Of a stretch of 32,815 nt of DNA, positions 24,199-32,446 are shown in pieces (the stretch's first letter is position 1; each line of letters opens with the position of its first letter). The DNA is from Hassallia byssoidea VB512170. GTDB taxonomy: Bacteria; Cyanobacteriota; Cyanobacteriia; Cyanobacteriales; Nostocaceae. Both the position numbers and the translations under genes were made by a program. Location of the stretch: contig NZ_JTCM02000070.1 in the NCBI RefSeq assembly GCF_000817785.2, forward strand, positions 1-32,815, given 5' to 3'. Under the pieces are notes generated by a model. That model had not been told where the DNA came from, searched no databases, and was given only the letters and a program-made list of their open reading frames with translations.

Positions 24199-26457
24199 TT
24201 ATTCGTCAATTTGACCGACACGACGAATGTTGAGAATGTCACTCATTTTCTTGATTTGGATAAATACTTGTTCGAGTTGAAAGCGATCGCATACATCAAT
24301 CCCCAAGTCCATTAACGCTGGTTGTCCGAAAGCGGTTTTTACTTGAGCGTGACGGACGTTGATTCCTTGGTCGCTCAAGCGTGATAAAATGTCTTTCAAT
24401 ACTCCCACTCGATCCAGCGCTTCAATTTGAATACTCACTGGGTAGGTTTGCGGACGATTCCGATTTTCCCTGGCTGAATTCCAACTAACTGGTACTAAGC
24501 GATCGCACTCCACTGGCTCTAAATTATGACATCCTTGGCGATGGATGGAAATTCCCCTACCTCGTGTCACTACACCAATAATCGACTCTCCGGGAATTGG
24601 CGTACAACACCCTGATAAATGATACACTAATCCTTCTACCCCAACAATTGGCGAATCGCTAGCGCGTCCGGTAGCAGGTACATCGCGTAAGGCTTTGGGT
24701 GAAGGTATCGATGTAATTTCTATGACGTTTGTCGCAGGTTGTTGCGCTTTGACTATTTCTCGCCAACGATTTAATACTAAGTTTAAGGTGATTTCACCGT
24801 AACCTAAAGCCGCTAATAAATCGTCCACACTATGATAATTACACTTTTCGGCTACAGCTGACATCGCGTCTGACTTCAGCAAACTTTCAAAACCTGTTCT
24901 ACCGAGTTCTTTTTCTAACAAATCTCGCCCACGGGCAAGATTTTCTTCACGGCGCGATCGCTTGTACCATTGTTTTATCCGATTCTTCGCCGCAGAAGTT
25001 CTCACAAAGTTCAACCAATCTAAACTGGGATGGCTGTTCTTTTGCGTCAAAATCTCGACAATATCGCCATTTTGCAAGCGCGTTGACAGTGGTACCATTC
25101 TGGCATTCACCCGCGCCCCCGCACAATGATTTCCGACTTCTGTGTGAATCCGATAAGCAAAGTCTATTGTTGTCGAACCCGGACTTAAGGAAACTAAATC
25201 CCCCTTAGGGGTGAAGACATAAACATCATCTTCAAATAAATTATCTTTGATGCTTTCTAGATATTCTTGAGCGTCTTTCAGGTCACTTTGCCATTCCAAC
25301 AACTGCCGCAACCAAGTGAACTTCTCATCTTGTCCTGTTGCCTGAATGTTGTTAGAACCACCTGTTTCTTTGTACTTCCAATGAGCAGCAATTCCATACT
25401 CGGCTATCCGGTGCATTTCCTGCGTTCGGATTTGCACTTCCAAAGGACGACCTGTAAAACCCATCACACCAGTATGCAACGATTGGTAACGATTTGGTTT
25501 GGGCAGTCCAATATAGTCTTTAAATCTACCAGGAATTGGGCGAAAGGCATCGTGAACTACAGCCAAAGCGCGATAGCATTCTTCATTGGTTTTAACGATA
25601 ATTCGCAATGCAGCCAAATCGTAAATTTCGTGAAATTCTTTTTGCTGGCGATGCATTTTTTGGTAAATACTATAAAGATGCTTCGGGCGTCCGCTGACAT
25701 CGATGACTTCAATACCGGCTTGCTGCAAGCGATCGCGCAAAGTTTTCGTAATTTTCTCCAGTCTTTCTTCTCGCGCTGCTCGTTTTTCGGCGACATGTGT
25801 TTGAATTTGGCGAAAAGATTCTGGTTCGAGATACTTAAATGCCAAATCCTCCAATTCCCACTTTATTTGCCAGATTCCCAACCGATTAGCTAAGGGAGCA
25901 AAAATATCTCGCGTTTCTTGAGCGTTGCTGCGACGACTTTCTTCGGACATAAACTGCAAAGTTCGCATATTATGCAGCCGATCTGCCAATTTCACCACAA
26001 TTACTCGGATATCTTTTGCCATTGCCAAAAACATTCGTCGGAAATTTTCGGCTTGGCTTTCGGTTTTGCTTTTAAAGTTAAATTTAGAAAGCTTGGTAAC
26101 ACCTTCTACCAATTGTCTAACTTCTGCTCCAAAATGCTCTTCTATTTGCTCAATTGTTATATCTGTATCCTCGACGACATCATGGAGAAATCCAGCTGCT
26201 ATCATGGCAGAACTTCCCCCCAAGTCGCGTAACAATCCAGCTACAGCTACGGGATGACAAATATATGGTTCTCCCGATTTGCGGTATTGACCTTGATGCA
26301 ACTCGTAAGCAAATCTAAATGCTCGACAAATCAAAGTTGTATCATAAGGCTTTTTGTCATCTTCTTGGGCGTTGGGTGCGGATGACTCTTGTAAACATTT
26401 TTTTAGCCAATCCGGAAGGGTGATTTCAACTGGGGAATTTATAAGTATACCGCTCAT
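24199..26457 (-). CDS. relA/spoT: Bifunctional (p)ppGpp synthetase/hydrolase Rel/SpoT
   Basis: The 752-residue enzyme makes and degrades the alarmone (p)ppGpp. The order of domains is complete: hydrolase HD domain (HPVAVAGLLRDLG and FLHDVVEDTD, about residues 68-100), synthetase domain (YDLAALRIIVKTNEECYRAL and GRFKDYIGLPKPNRYQSLHT), TGS domain (VYVFTPKGDLVSLSPGSTTI), conserved Cys region (YHLSGCCTPIPGESIIG) and ACT domain (YPVSIQIEALDRVGVLKDIL). The HD residues are intact, so hydrolysis should be possible. The frame is open to 26511, but MSGILINSPVEITLPDWLKK fits the family start. In heterocystous cyanobacteria Rel is needed for growth and the response to nitrogen step-down. Confidence 0.96.
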   Translation of the reverse strand: MSGILINSPVEITLPDWLKKCLQESSAPNAQEDDKKPYDTTLICRAFRFAYELHQGQYRKSGEPYICHPVAVAGLLRDLGGSSAMIAAGFLHDVVEDTDITIEQIEEHFGAEVRQLVEGVTKLSKFNFKSKTESQAENFRRMFLAMAKDIRVIVVKLADRLHNMRTLQFMSEESRRSNAQETRDIFAPLANRLGIWQIKWELEDLAFKYLEPESFRQIQTHVAEKRAAREERLEKITKTLRDRLQQAGIEVIDVSGRPKHLYSIYQKMHRQQKEFHEIYDLAALRIIVKTNEECYRALAVVHDAFRPIPGRFKDYIGLPKPNRYQSLHTGVMGFTGRPLEVQIRTQEMHRIAEYGIAAHWKYKETGGSNNIQATGQDEKFTWLRQLLEWQSDLKDAQEYLESIKDNLFEDDVYVFTPKGDLVSLSPGSTTIDFAYRIHTEVGNHCAGARVNARMVPLSTRLQNGDIVEILTQKNSHPSLDWLNFVRTSAAKNRIKQWYKRSRREENLARGRDLLEKELGRTGFESLLKSDAMSAVAEKCNYHSVDDLLAALGYGEITLNLVLNRWREIVKAQQPATNVIEITSIPSPKALRDVPATGRASDSPIVGVEGLVYHLSGCCTPIPGESIIGVVTRGRGISIHRQGCHNLEPVECDRLVPVSWNSARENRNRPQTYPVSIQIEALDRVGVLKDILSRLSDQGINVRHAQVKTAFGQPALMDLGIDVCDRFQLEQVFIQIKKMSDILNIRRVGQIDE

Positions 26458-26746
26458 AAAATCGAAATTAAGGTAATCTGTGGTTAAGTGGATGTACGAA
26501 GACAATGCCATTGCCGCCTAATTGTTGCCTTAATTTGGCGGTAAAAGCAGTGTTAGAAGGATTTGCAAAGCAAGAAGAATTGCTATCTTATCCGGTTTGA
26601 GTGTCAACAATCATAGTTGGGAAAATGGAATTATGGCAAATGCAGCCCCCTAGCATCATTTGAGGCGAGTAATTATAATAAAAGTTTAAAAAATCTGTTT
26701 GAGAAGAAAAAAATCTTGACATTAATAGTATCTCAAGAAGCACTTA

Positions 26747-27103
26747 ATGTCTCTAAATCGCCAGAACTATCACACATTCGCAATGTTGCTCCAGCAATTA
26801 CGTGACTATACCACGACTGCTGAACTAAATGCGCCCGGACTGCGGCAGCGTGTGGCATCTTTGCAGCAAATGTTTCAGCAGCAGATTGTGCCTTTGGCTG
26901 ATGAAGATGCTCAGACACCTTACAATTCAAGGGAACAGTCTTATCAAACCGAGATGAGCAAGCAACTGCGCTTATTGGAATTGGATGTAATGTTTTTCCA
27001 AGGAGCGAGGCAACCAGCTACTGCTCAAGCTAGACTCCAGACAATTAGCGATCGCTTGACTACTCTCATGCAATACTGCGAAGCAATACTGCAACAAGAA
27101 TAA
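26747..27103 (+). CDS. patD: PatD-like protein (heterocyst frequency control)
   Basis: The 118-residue, mostly helical protein starts MSLNRQNYHTFAMLLQQLRD and continues with TTTAELNAPGLRQRVASLQQ and QLRLLELDVMFFQGARQPAT. This matches my memory of the small cyanobacterial family annotated as heterocyst frequency control protein PatD, which in Anabaena limits the proportion of heterocysts and is under NtcA control. I saw no exact GTA-N8-TAC NtcA site in the 235 bases between it and the divergent rel gene. The alternative is an uncharacterised conserved helical protein. Family recall is moderate. Confidence 0.55.
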   Translation: MSLNRQNYHTFAMLLQQLRDYTTTAELNAPGLRQRVASLQQMFQQQIVPLADEDAQTPYNSREQSYQTEMSKQLRLLELDVMFFQGARQPATAQARLQTISDRLTTLMQYCEAILQQE

Positions 27104-27299
27104 GCATAAAAAGGTAAAATTGGCAAGAAGTTTTTTTTTCTCGCTTTTACCTTCTCTGTTTATATTGTAAAGAAACATTACCTAAAAAAGTAACATATTT
27201 CATCTGCTAAGGTGTGGAAAATTTAACATTTGTCAGCACTTAGCTTGGGGTTTGGGAAGTTTTTTAGAGAATACTAGGACGAATGGTAAAATAGCCCCG
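27104..27299. other. Intergenic stretch with one weak hairpin
   Basis: AAGGTAAAA (about 27112-27120) and TTTTACCTT (about 27145-27153) form a nine-base stem around an A/T-rich loop with a nine-T run, possibly a terminator for the patD-like gene. No coding sequence is apparent. Confidence 0.4.
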
Positions 27300-27395
27300 G
27301 TGTACAGTCAGTGTTTCGGATGCCTACTGAAGCACGGGTTAGAAAGCTTATATCGTGTTTGCTATCAGATTGCACCGAATAAAGAGGTATTCTGA
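27300..27395 (+). CDS. Possible small ORF overlapping the DUF6887-like gene
   Basis: A 31-codon frame from a GTG at 27300 reads VYSQCFGCLLKHGLESLYRV and then CYQIAPNKEVF. Its stop TGA overlaps the next ATG (TGATG), the usual arrangement of translationally coupled genes. Cyanobacterial DUF6887 genes are often paired with a second small gene, but I cannot match this peptide to that partner, and no ATG start exists. It may be a 5'-truncated remnant. Confidence 0.25.
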   Translation: MYSQCFGCLLKHGLESLYRVCYQIAPNKEVF

Positions 27396-27626
27396 TGAGT
27401 CAGATTAATTATGCTGATATGTCTGATGAAGAATTGAGGCAATACTTTCTCCAACATCGGCAAGACAAAATTGCACTTCAGGCATATCTAGATAGACTTA
27501 GTACACGTCCTTTGCAATGCGATCGCGACTTTAGACGATCCTGACTTTGATGTTAAAGTTCAAGCCGCAATTCGCGTTTCAAATGCAAGGAAGAAACAGC
27601 CAAGGCGAATCAGCTGTCTAATATAG
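27395..27626 (+). pseudogene. DUF6887-like small protein, frameshifted
   Basis: The frame from ATG 27395 reads MSQINYADMSDEELRQYFLQ and HRQDKIALQAYLDRLSTRP, the pattern of DUF6887-type cyanobacterial proteins, and stops early at 27544 after 49 codons. From 27522 the other frame gives AIATLDDPDFDVKVQAAIRV and ends at 27626, which looks like the proper C-terminus. The join falls at a HIP1-like site (TGCGATCGCGAC), where one base appears gained or lost. The start has a good ribosome site (AAAGAGG). These genes are usually paired with a second small gene of unknown function. Confidence 0.5.
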
Positions 27627-27654
27627 CATTGTACATTCTTCGGTGTTGCATAAA

Positions 27655-27712
27655 GTTCGTAGTAAGGGCTTTAGCCCTTAAAATTGAGCGATAAATCGCT
27701 CACTACGAGAAT
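27655..27712. repeat. Cloverleaf-like dispersed repeat
   Basis: TTCGTAGTAAG pairs imperfectly with CTCACTACGA at the two ends, enclosing two inner hairpins: AAGGGCTTTAGCCCTT and GAGCGATAAATCGCTC. The last hairpin is a relative of the one at 24163-24180. Such structures are numerous in cyanobacterial intergenic DNA. Confidence 0.7.
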
Positions 27713-27781
27713 ACATCTGATACACTATCTGAAATTTGAAATTATAAAAGCGATTGTAGCGATCGCGCCAAATGATAAAAT

Positions 27782-29536
27782 ATGAATGAAGCTTTATTCC
27801 AAATCGAAAATCTGCGCGTTGCCTATCCTCACCGTGGTGATGAAGAACTTAGATGGGCGGTTGATGATGTCTCTTTTACTCTGCAACCCGGTGAAAGAAT
27901 GGGATTGGTAGGAGAGTCAGGTTGTGGAAAATCAACTTTGGGACGTGCAGCGATGCGCTTATTACCCTCATCTACCCGTATTGAAGGACGGGTGATGTTT
28001 CAAGGGCAATCGGTATTTGATTTAAATCCGAATCAGTTGCGAAAATTTCGCGGAGAAGCGGTAGCGCTGATTTTTCAAGATCCGATGACACGGCTAGATC
28101 CGTTGATGACAATCGGTAAGCATTGTTTAGAAACTTTGAAGGCGCATTCACCTAGTTTATCAACTAAACAAGCGAAAGAAACAGCGATCGCCACTTTAGA
28201 AAAGGTGAAAATTCCTGCCAGTCGTTGGAATCAGTTTCCTCACGAGTTTAGCGGGGGAATGCGTCAAAGAGTAGCGATCGCTTTAGCTTTACTTCTCAAC
28301 CCGAAGTTAATTGTTGCCGATGAACCGACAACGAGTTTGGATGTCACGGTTTCCGCACAAATTTTACAAGAATTAACACGATTGTGCGGTGAAGAGAATA
28401 TGGGATTGTTGCTAATTTCTCACGATTTGGCAATGGTAGCAGAATATTGCGATCGCATTGGGGTGATGTATAACGGCAAAATGGTAGAAAAGGGTGCTAC
28501 CGAATCTGTATTTAGAGAACCAACTCACGAATATACGCGATCGCTTTTGCAAGCAGCTTTGCACATTCAATCTGTGGATGAGTTAGGGAGTGGGGAGTTG
28601 GGAGTGGGGAGTGGGGAGTTGGGAGTGGGGAGTGGGGAAAATTCCCAATTACCCCTCCGGGGTTCGCCAGTCGCTCATGGGGGTAACGAACATGACCGCG
28701 CTGGCTCACCAATTACCCATTCTCAATCACCAATTTTGCGGGTAACGGAATTACAGCAACACTATAATATAGAACCTAGCTTTATTGAACGCCTATTTAA
28801 AGCGCAAACTCAGACAATTAAAGCAGTCGATGGTATTAACTTAGAATTATATCAAGGAGAAATTCTCGGATTAGTTGGTGAGTCAGGTTGCGGTAAAAGT
28901 ACGCTATCGCGGACAATTTTGCAATTAATTCGTCCCACTGGTGGTAAAATCGAGTTTTTCGGAAAAGATTTAACTAACTTATCGAGTCAAGAAATTCGCT
29001 CTTCCAGAAGACAAATGCAAATGGTGTTTCAAGACCCTCATGCTTGTCTGAATCCGGCGATGACTGTAGGACAAAGTATCGCTGACCCTTTGTTAATTCA
29101 TCATATCACCGATGCGGAACAAGCAAAAAAACAAGTGCTGTTAATGTTAGAGAAAGTCGGTTTAAAGCCGGCATCCGTATATTATCAGCGTTATCCATCT
29201 GATTTATCTGGGGGACAACAACAAAGGGTAGCGATCGCACGCGCTTTAATTACTCGTCCCAAACTGCTGATTTGCGACGAACCGGTGAGTATGCTAGATG
29301 CTAGCGTGCAATCGCAAGTGCTGGATTTGATGTTGCAACTAAAGGATGAGTTTGATTTAACTTATTTGTTTATCACCCATGATTTGTGGTTAGCGAGATT
29401 TTTGTGCGATCGGATTGCCGTGATGAATGGTGGTAAAATCGTCGAACTAGGTGCAACAAAACAGATTTTTGCCAATCCTCAACACCCCTACACCAAAACC
29501 TTACTAGCTGCTGCTCCCTTATTAGCACGAGCTTAA
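27782..29536 (+). CDS. Fused double-ATPase subunit of a peptide/nickel-type ABC transporter
   Basis: The 584-residue protein joins two ABC ATPases of the DppD/DppF (OppD/OppF) type, as in E. coli YejF, and would energise uptake of oligopeptides or similar solutes through separate permeases that are not in this window. The first half has Walker A GESGCGKST (about residue 42), signature SGGMRQRVAIA and Walker B LIVADEPTTSLD. The second has GESGCGKST (about 367), signature LSGGQQQRVAIA and LLICDEPVSMLD. Both halves carry the oligopeptide-type C-terminal HEYTRSLL and HPYTKTLLAAAP motifs. The linker at about residues 268-315 is made of repeat DNA (GSGELGVGSGELGVGSGE). A free-standing single-gene location, away from the permease genes, is usual in cyanobacteria. 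Confidence 0.92.
   Translation: MNEALFQIENLRVAYPHRGDEELRWAVDDVSFTLQPGERMGLVGESGCGKSTLGRAAMRLLPSSTRIEGRVMFQGQSVFDLNPNQLRKFRGEAVALIFQDPMTRLDPLMTIGKHCLETLKAHSPSLSTKQAKETAIATLEKVKIPASRWNQFPHEFSGGMRQRVAIALALLLNPKLIVADEPTTSLDVTVSAQILQELTRLCGEENMGLLLISHDLAMVAEYCDRIGVMYNGKMVEKGATESVFREPTHEYTRSLLQAALHIQSVDELGSGELGVGSGELGVGSGENSQLPLRGSPVAHGGNEHDRAGSPITHSQSPILRVTELQQHYNIEPSFIERLFKAQTQTIKAVDGINLELYQGEILGLVGESGCGKSTLSRTILQLIRPTGGKIEFFGKDLTNLSSQEIRSSRRQMQMVFQDPHACLNPAMTVGQSIADPLLIHHITDAEQAKKQVLLMLEKVGLKPASVYYQRYPSDLSGGQQQRVAIARALITRPKLLICDEPVSMLDASVQSQVLDLMLQLKDEFDLTYLFITHDLWLARFLCDRIAVMNGGKIVELGATKQIFANPQHPYTKTLLAAAPLLARA
28583..28720. repeat. Repeat insertion in the linker of the ABC ATPase gene
   Basis: Three GGGAGTTGGGAGTGGGGAG-type units (28583-28637) are followed by a diverged copy of the dispersed palindromic element (GGGTTCGCCAGTCGCTCATG and GCGCTGGCTCACC). 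The frame is kept, adding about 46 residues between the two ATPase halves. Confidence 0.75.
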
Positions 29537-29544
29537 TTAAATGT

Positions 29545-29708
29545 AGGGAATTGGGAATTGGTAATAGGGAATTGGTAATAGGTAATGGGTAATGGGGAAT
29601 GGGTAATGGGAGATTTTTTCTATGCCCCATGCCCAATGCCCAATTCCCAATTCCCAATTCCCAATGCCCATTGCCCAATGCCCCATGCCCAATGCCCCAT
29701 GCCCCATT
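29545..29708. repeat. Large dyad of heptad repeats between convergent genes
   Basis: The left half consists of GGGAATTGG / GGTAATGGG units, the right half of CCAATTCCC / CCCAATGCCC units, separated by GAGATTTTTTCTATG. The halves can pair over long stretches, giving a large imperfect hairpin between the ABC gene and the convergent gene at 29711. It may serve as a transcription barrier for both. Confidence 0.75.
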
Positions 29709-29710
29709 CC

Positions 29711-30625
29711 CTACTCCCCTCTCTCAATCAACTTTGTGGTTTCTCCCCTCGAACCATATAGCTCAACGAATCTTTTAAACAGCCACATAGTTTCGTGACT
29801 TGCAGATTTATTTGAATGAAATAAACGCTCTACATTTTTATCAGCTAGACTACGTAAATAGGGCAAATCTTCAAACAGTGTCAAACACGCAGCAAAATGC
29901 AATATTACTTGCAATATTGGTTTATTCCATTCTAAATCGCTGTAAATATCTATAAAGAATTGATGCTCCGTATCCGTTAAAGGAAAGACGTTAAAGATAA
30001 CAATTATTCTCTTGTTATTGTAAACCGGAATACTCAGTTCTACAGTATAAGGATTGTGCAGTATTAAATCTACCTCAACAATCGGTTGTCTCCAAATCTT
30101 CAAAGCATTTACTGGAGAATCTAAAACTGTTTGAAATTTGATTATTCCTCCAATATCTGTAGCTTCTACATGACTCACATTAATAACTTTCAAGTTATTC
30201 AAGCTAAACTTATGAACAGTTTCTAAATGCTTTAAGCTCAAGAGATGATAGATTTGGCAAAGATAAGGAAAAGGTAAAATGTACTCTTGGCTAATCATAT
30301 GTCGCTTCTTCAAGTCAAAGTTGCTAACTTGACTCGGACATAGATATGTTTCAGTTCCATCACCGTTTAAGTTTGTCTCCGGTCGCAAATACAGCCAACT
30401 AAAAAACAAGAATGAGGCTGTCAATAGCTGGAGAATTTCTATCGGAGATAAATACCCGTCAGCTAATGCAGCAAGGCTTCTATCGCTGATTCCAAAAACC
30501 CAAGACGGAATACCGAAAAACCAGATACTATTTTTTATTTTCCCAACTAAAATAGCCAATTCTACTTCTACGGGCAGATTATTTTTCGGCTCGTTATTAT
30601 CAGTCTGAATAAGATTACTAGGCAT
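29711..30625 (-). CDS. Hypothetical protein, possible membrane segment
   Basis: I do not recognise this 304-residue protein. The N-terminal part has moderately hydrophobic stretches ([17 protein letters not shown] at about 32-48 and [18 protein letters not shown] at about 64-81), which could be one or two membrane segments. The remainder is a mixed alpha/beta globular region with [20 protein letters not shown] and [20 protein letters not shown]. Ends are polar. The frame uses normal-looking codons and starts with ATG, and no other frame competes over this length, so it is called as real. Its 3' end abuts the heptad dyad. Confidence 0.65.
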   Translation of the reverse strand: MPSNLIQTDNNEPKNNLPVEVELAILVGKIKNSIWFFGIPSWVFGISDRSLAALADGYLSPIEILQLLTASFLFFSWLYLRPETNLNGDGTETYLCPSQVSNFDLKKRHMISQEYILPFPYLCQIYHLLSLKHLETVHKFSLNNLKVINVSHVEATDIGGIIKFQTVLDSPVNALKIWRQPIVEVDLILHNPYTVELSIPVYNNKRIIVIFNVFPLTDTEHQFFIDIYSDLEWNKPILQVILHFAACLTLFEDLPYLRSLADKNVERLFHSNKSASHETMWLFKRFVELYGSRGETTKLIERGE

Positions 30626-30910
30626 AATAATTTACTTCAGTCAAGTGATGTAAATAAAATTAAATCTTGCTTGTAATGACATATATGGCAAAAATATCCT
30701 TTCACTAACCTCTACCTATAGTTGTAGTTAGTTACCTCATGAATAACAAGATAAAAATAAGATAGATTATTTATAACAGATGTTTCTAAAGGAGGAATTA
30801 TTCTTAGTTAATTATAAGTATAATTATAGCTGAAGACGGAAGATTGAAGTGTTAACTAATTAGCGTATTCGCCGCTACAAAATCAATAAATAATATTAGG
30901 TAGTTGCATC

Positions 30911-31270
30911 ATGCATAAAATTTCACAACAGACTGCACAAGCCGCAGAGAAACACGCTCTTGCTTCACAAAAGCATGGAAAATCAATTGAAGAAGTGGGT
31001 AAGGCTTTACAAGAGGGTGAGCATCCGGATATCGAACTTGGCAAACGCATCGAAGCGCAAGGAAAAAGTATCCAAAAGCAAGCGCAGGAAAACCATTTGA
31101 AGGCAGAGAAAATTTCCGAAGAGGGCTACTCAACAGAAGCATATTTAGAGTATTCACAGGGGCATATAGACGCAATAGAGACTCATATTGAGGCAGTTAA
31201 GGCTTATCAAGAGGCATTGGCGGCTCGTTTACACAAAAGTAATAATTCTCAAAAGCCAGGAGAAAATTGA
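30911..31270 (+). CDS. Hypothetical helical, charged small protein
   Basis: The 119-residue product is nearly all helix-forming, very rich in Gln, Glu, Lys, Ala and His, with imperfect repeats: HKISQQTAQAAEKHA, SQKHGKSIEEVGKALQEG, ELGKRIEAQGKSIQKQAQEN and HIDAIETHIEAVKAYQEA. Hydrophobic residues are few, so a soluble coiled-coil or helical bundle is likely. No family is recognised. It has its own long upstream region (30626-30910), with AAAGGAGGAA at about 30788, too far from the start to be its ribosome site. Confidence 0.6.
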   Translation: MHKISQQTAQAAEKHALASQKHGKSIEEVGKALQEGEHPDIELGKRIEAQGKSIQKQAQENHLKAEKISEEGYSTEAYLEYSQGHIDAIETHIEAVKAYQEALAARLHKSNNSQKPGEN

Positions 31271-31463
31271 GTCATCGCAGGCAAACATTTAATTCTCGCT
31301 TTGGATTAATATTTAAGCAAAGCACAAATTGCTTTTTAAATGGTGAGCCTGCATCGTTTTAGCGAATAAAAGTGCTGTTGTGTGATTAAATTCTGACACA
31401 GCTGTAGAATTGCTACTTCTAAGGTTGTATTATTCTTAAATATTTTCTTAAAAGACGGCTGCA

Positions 31464-31955
31464 ATGACTATCCGCCATGCCACTGAAACTGACTTGCCAA
31501 CAATTGTAGCGATTTACAATGCGGCAATTCCTAGCCGCATGGCAACTGCTGATTTAGAGCCGGTGTCTGTAGCGAGTCGGTTGGCTTGGTTTAGTGGGCG
31601 ATCGCATAACATCCGCCCAATTTGGGTAATAGAAGTAGAAGGTGTAATTGCCGGCTGGCTCAGTTTCCAATCGTTTTATGGACGACCAGCTTACCATACC
31701 ACTGCGGAAATTAGTATTTATATTGCCCCTGCATATCATCAGCGTGGTTTGGGACGGCAACTTCTAGCACAAGCAATTCATCAAAGTCCTAGTTTGGGTT
31801 TAAACACTTTATTAGGTTTGATTTTTGCCCACAATCAACCTAGTTTAAAACTGTTTGAAAAATTCAGCTTTCAACCTTGGGGTTACTTACCTCAAGTCGC
31901 ACAACTGGACGGTATTGAACGCGATTTAGTAATCATGGGACTGCGAATTAAATAG
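31464..31955 (+). CDS. GNAT acetyltransferase, phosphinothricin-acetyltransferase-like
   Basis: The 163-residue product has the PAT/Bar-like pattern: IRHATETDLPTIVAIYNAAI at the N-terminus, AGWLSFQSFYGRPAYHTTAE in the middle, and the acetyl-CoA motif YHQRGLGRQLLAQAI at about residues 92-106, with FAHNQPSLKLFEKFSFQPWG near the end. The family acetylates amino groups of phosphinothricin, methionine sulfoximine or related amino-acid compounds; native substrates are often unknown. It stands alone, with about 190 bases upstream. Confidence 0.88.
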   Translation: MTIRHATETDLPTIVAIYNAAIPSRMATADLEPVSVASRLAWFSGRSHNIRPIWVIEVEGVIAGWLSFQSFYGRPAYHTTAEISIYIAPAYHQRGLGRQLLAQAIHQSPSLGLNTLLGLIFAHNQPSLKLFEKFSFQPWGYLPQVAQLDGIERDLVIMGLRIK

Positions 31956-32002
31956 ATATTGTTTAATAAAAATTATCTTTACCAAACAATGTTACCAAAA
32001 AG

Positions 32003-32170
32003 GATAAAGGATGAAGTATGAAGTATGAAGCGTAAATTGGGAATTATTTCATCGTTCAGACTTCACAATAAATGCCCTTTTTTTCATACTTCATACTTCT
32101 CCAAAGGAGACGCTGCGCGAACACACTTCATACTTTTTTCATCCTTTATACTTCATACTTCATCCTTTAG
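32003..32170. repeat. Inverted repeat of AAGTATG/CATACTT units
   Basis: AAAGGATGAAGTATGAAG (from about 32005) is matched in reverse complement by CTTCATACTTCATCCTTT near 32151-32168. Between them are further CTTCATACTT copies and a common cyanobacterial element CAAAGGAGACGCTGCGCGAA (about 32103). The arms could form a long hairpin of about 160 bases in total. Confidence 0.7.
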
Positions 32171-32224
32171 ATGCACGCTTTGTGTATATTGAATTTAGAA
32201 CAAGACAATTAAACGATAAATTCT

Positions 32225-32446
32225 ATGTCTACATATAACGAAGTACGCCGTCTAGCCCAAAGCCTCACCCCTGATGAACAAATGCGGCTGATTGAGGATT
32301 TATCAAGGTCAATTCGTCAAAGAGTTACACTGACACCTAAGCCAAAGCGTAGCATTCTTGAATTGGAAGGGTTGGGTAAAGAAATCTGGAATGGCATTGA
32401 TGCTCAAGAATATGTCAATCAGGAACGCGACTCATGGAATGGATAG
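32225..32446 (+). CDS. VapB-like antitoxin
   Basis: The 73-residue product begins MSTYNEVRRLAQSLTPDEQM, a pattern shared by short cyanobacterial antitoxins that are paired with PIN-domain toxins. The C-terminal tail (QEYVNQERDSWNG) would bind the toxin. Its stop overlaps the start of a toxin-like frame at 32434 by 13 bases, the standard arrangement of such operons. The toxin is broken, so it may be a free antitoxin now. Confidence 0.7.
   Translation: MSTYNEVRRLAQSLTPDEQMRLIEDLSRSIRQRVTLTPKPKRSILELEGLGKEIWNGIDAQEYVNQERDSWNG

Noticed and set aside
25267-26257. Plus-strand frames of 104-208 codons opposite the Rel/SpoT gene
   Set aside because: They are antisense shadows of a highly conserved gene and encode no recognisable domain.
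26617-26805. 62-codon frame upstream of the PatD-like gene
   Set aside because: It overlaps the start of the PatD-like gene in another frame, with no ribosome site or conserved feature.
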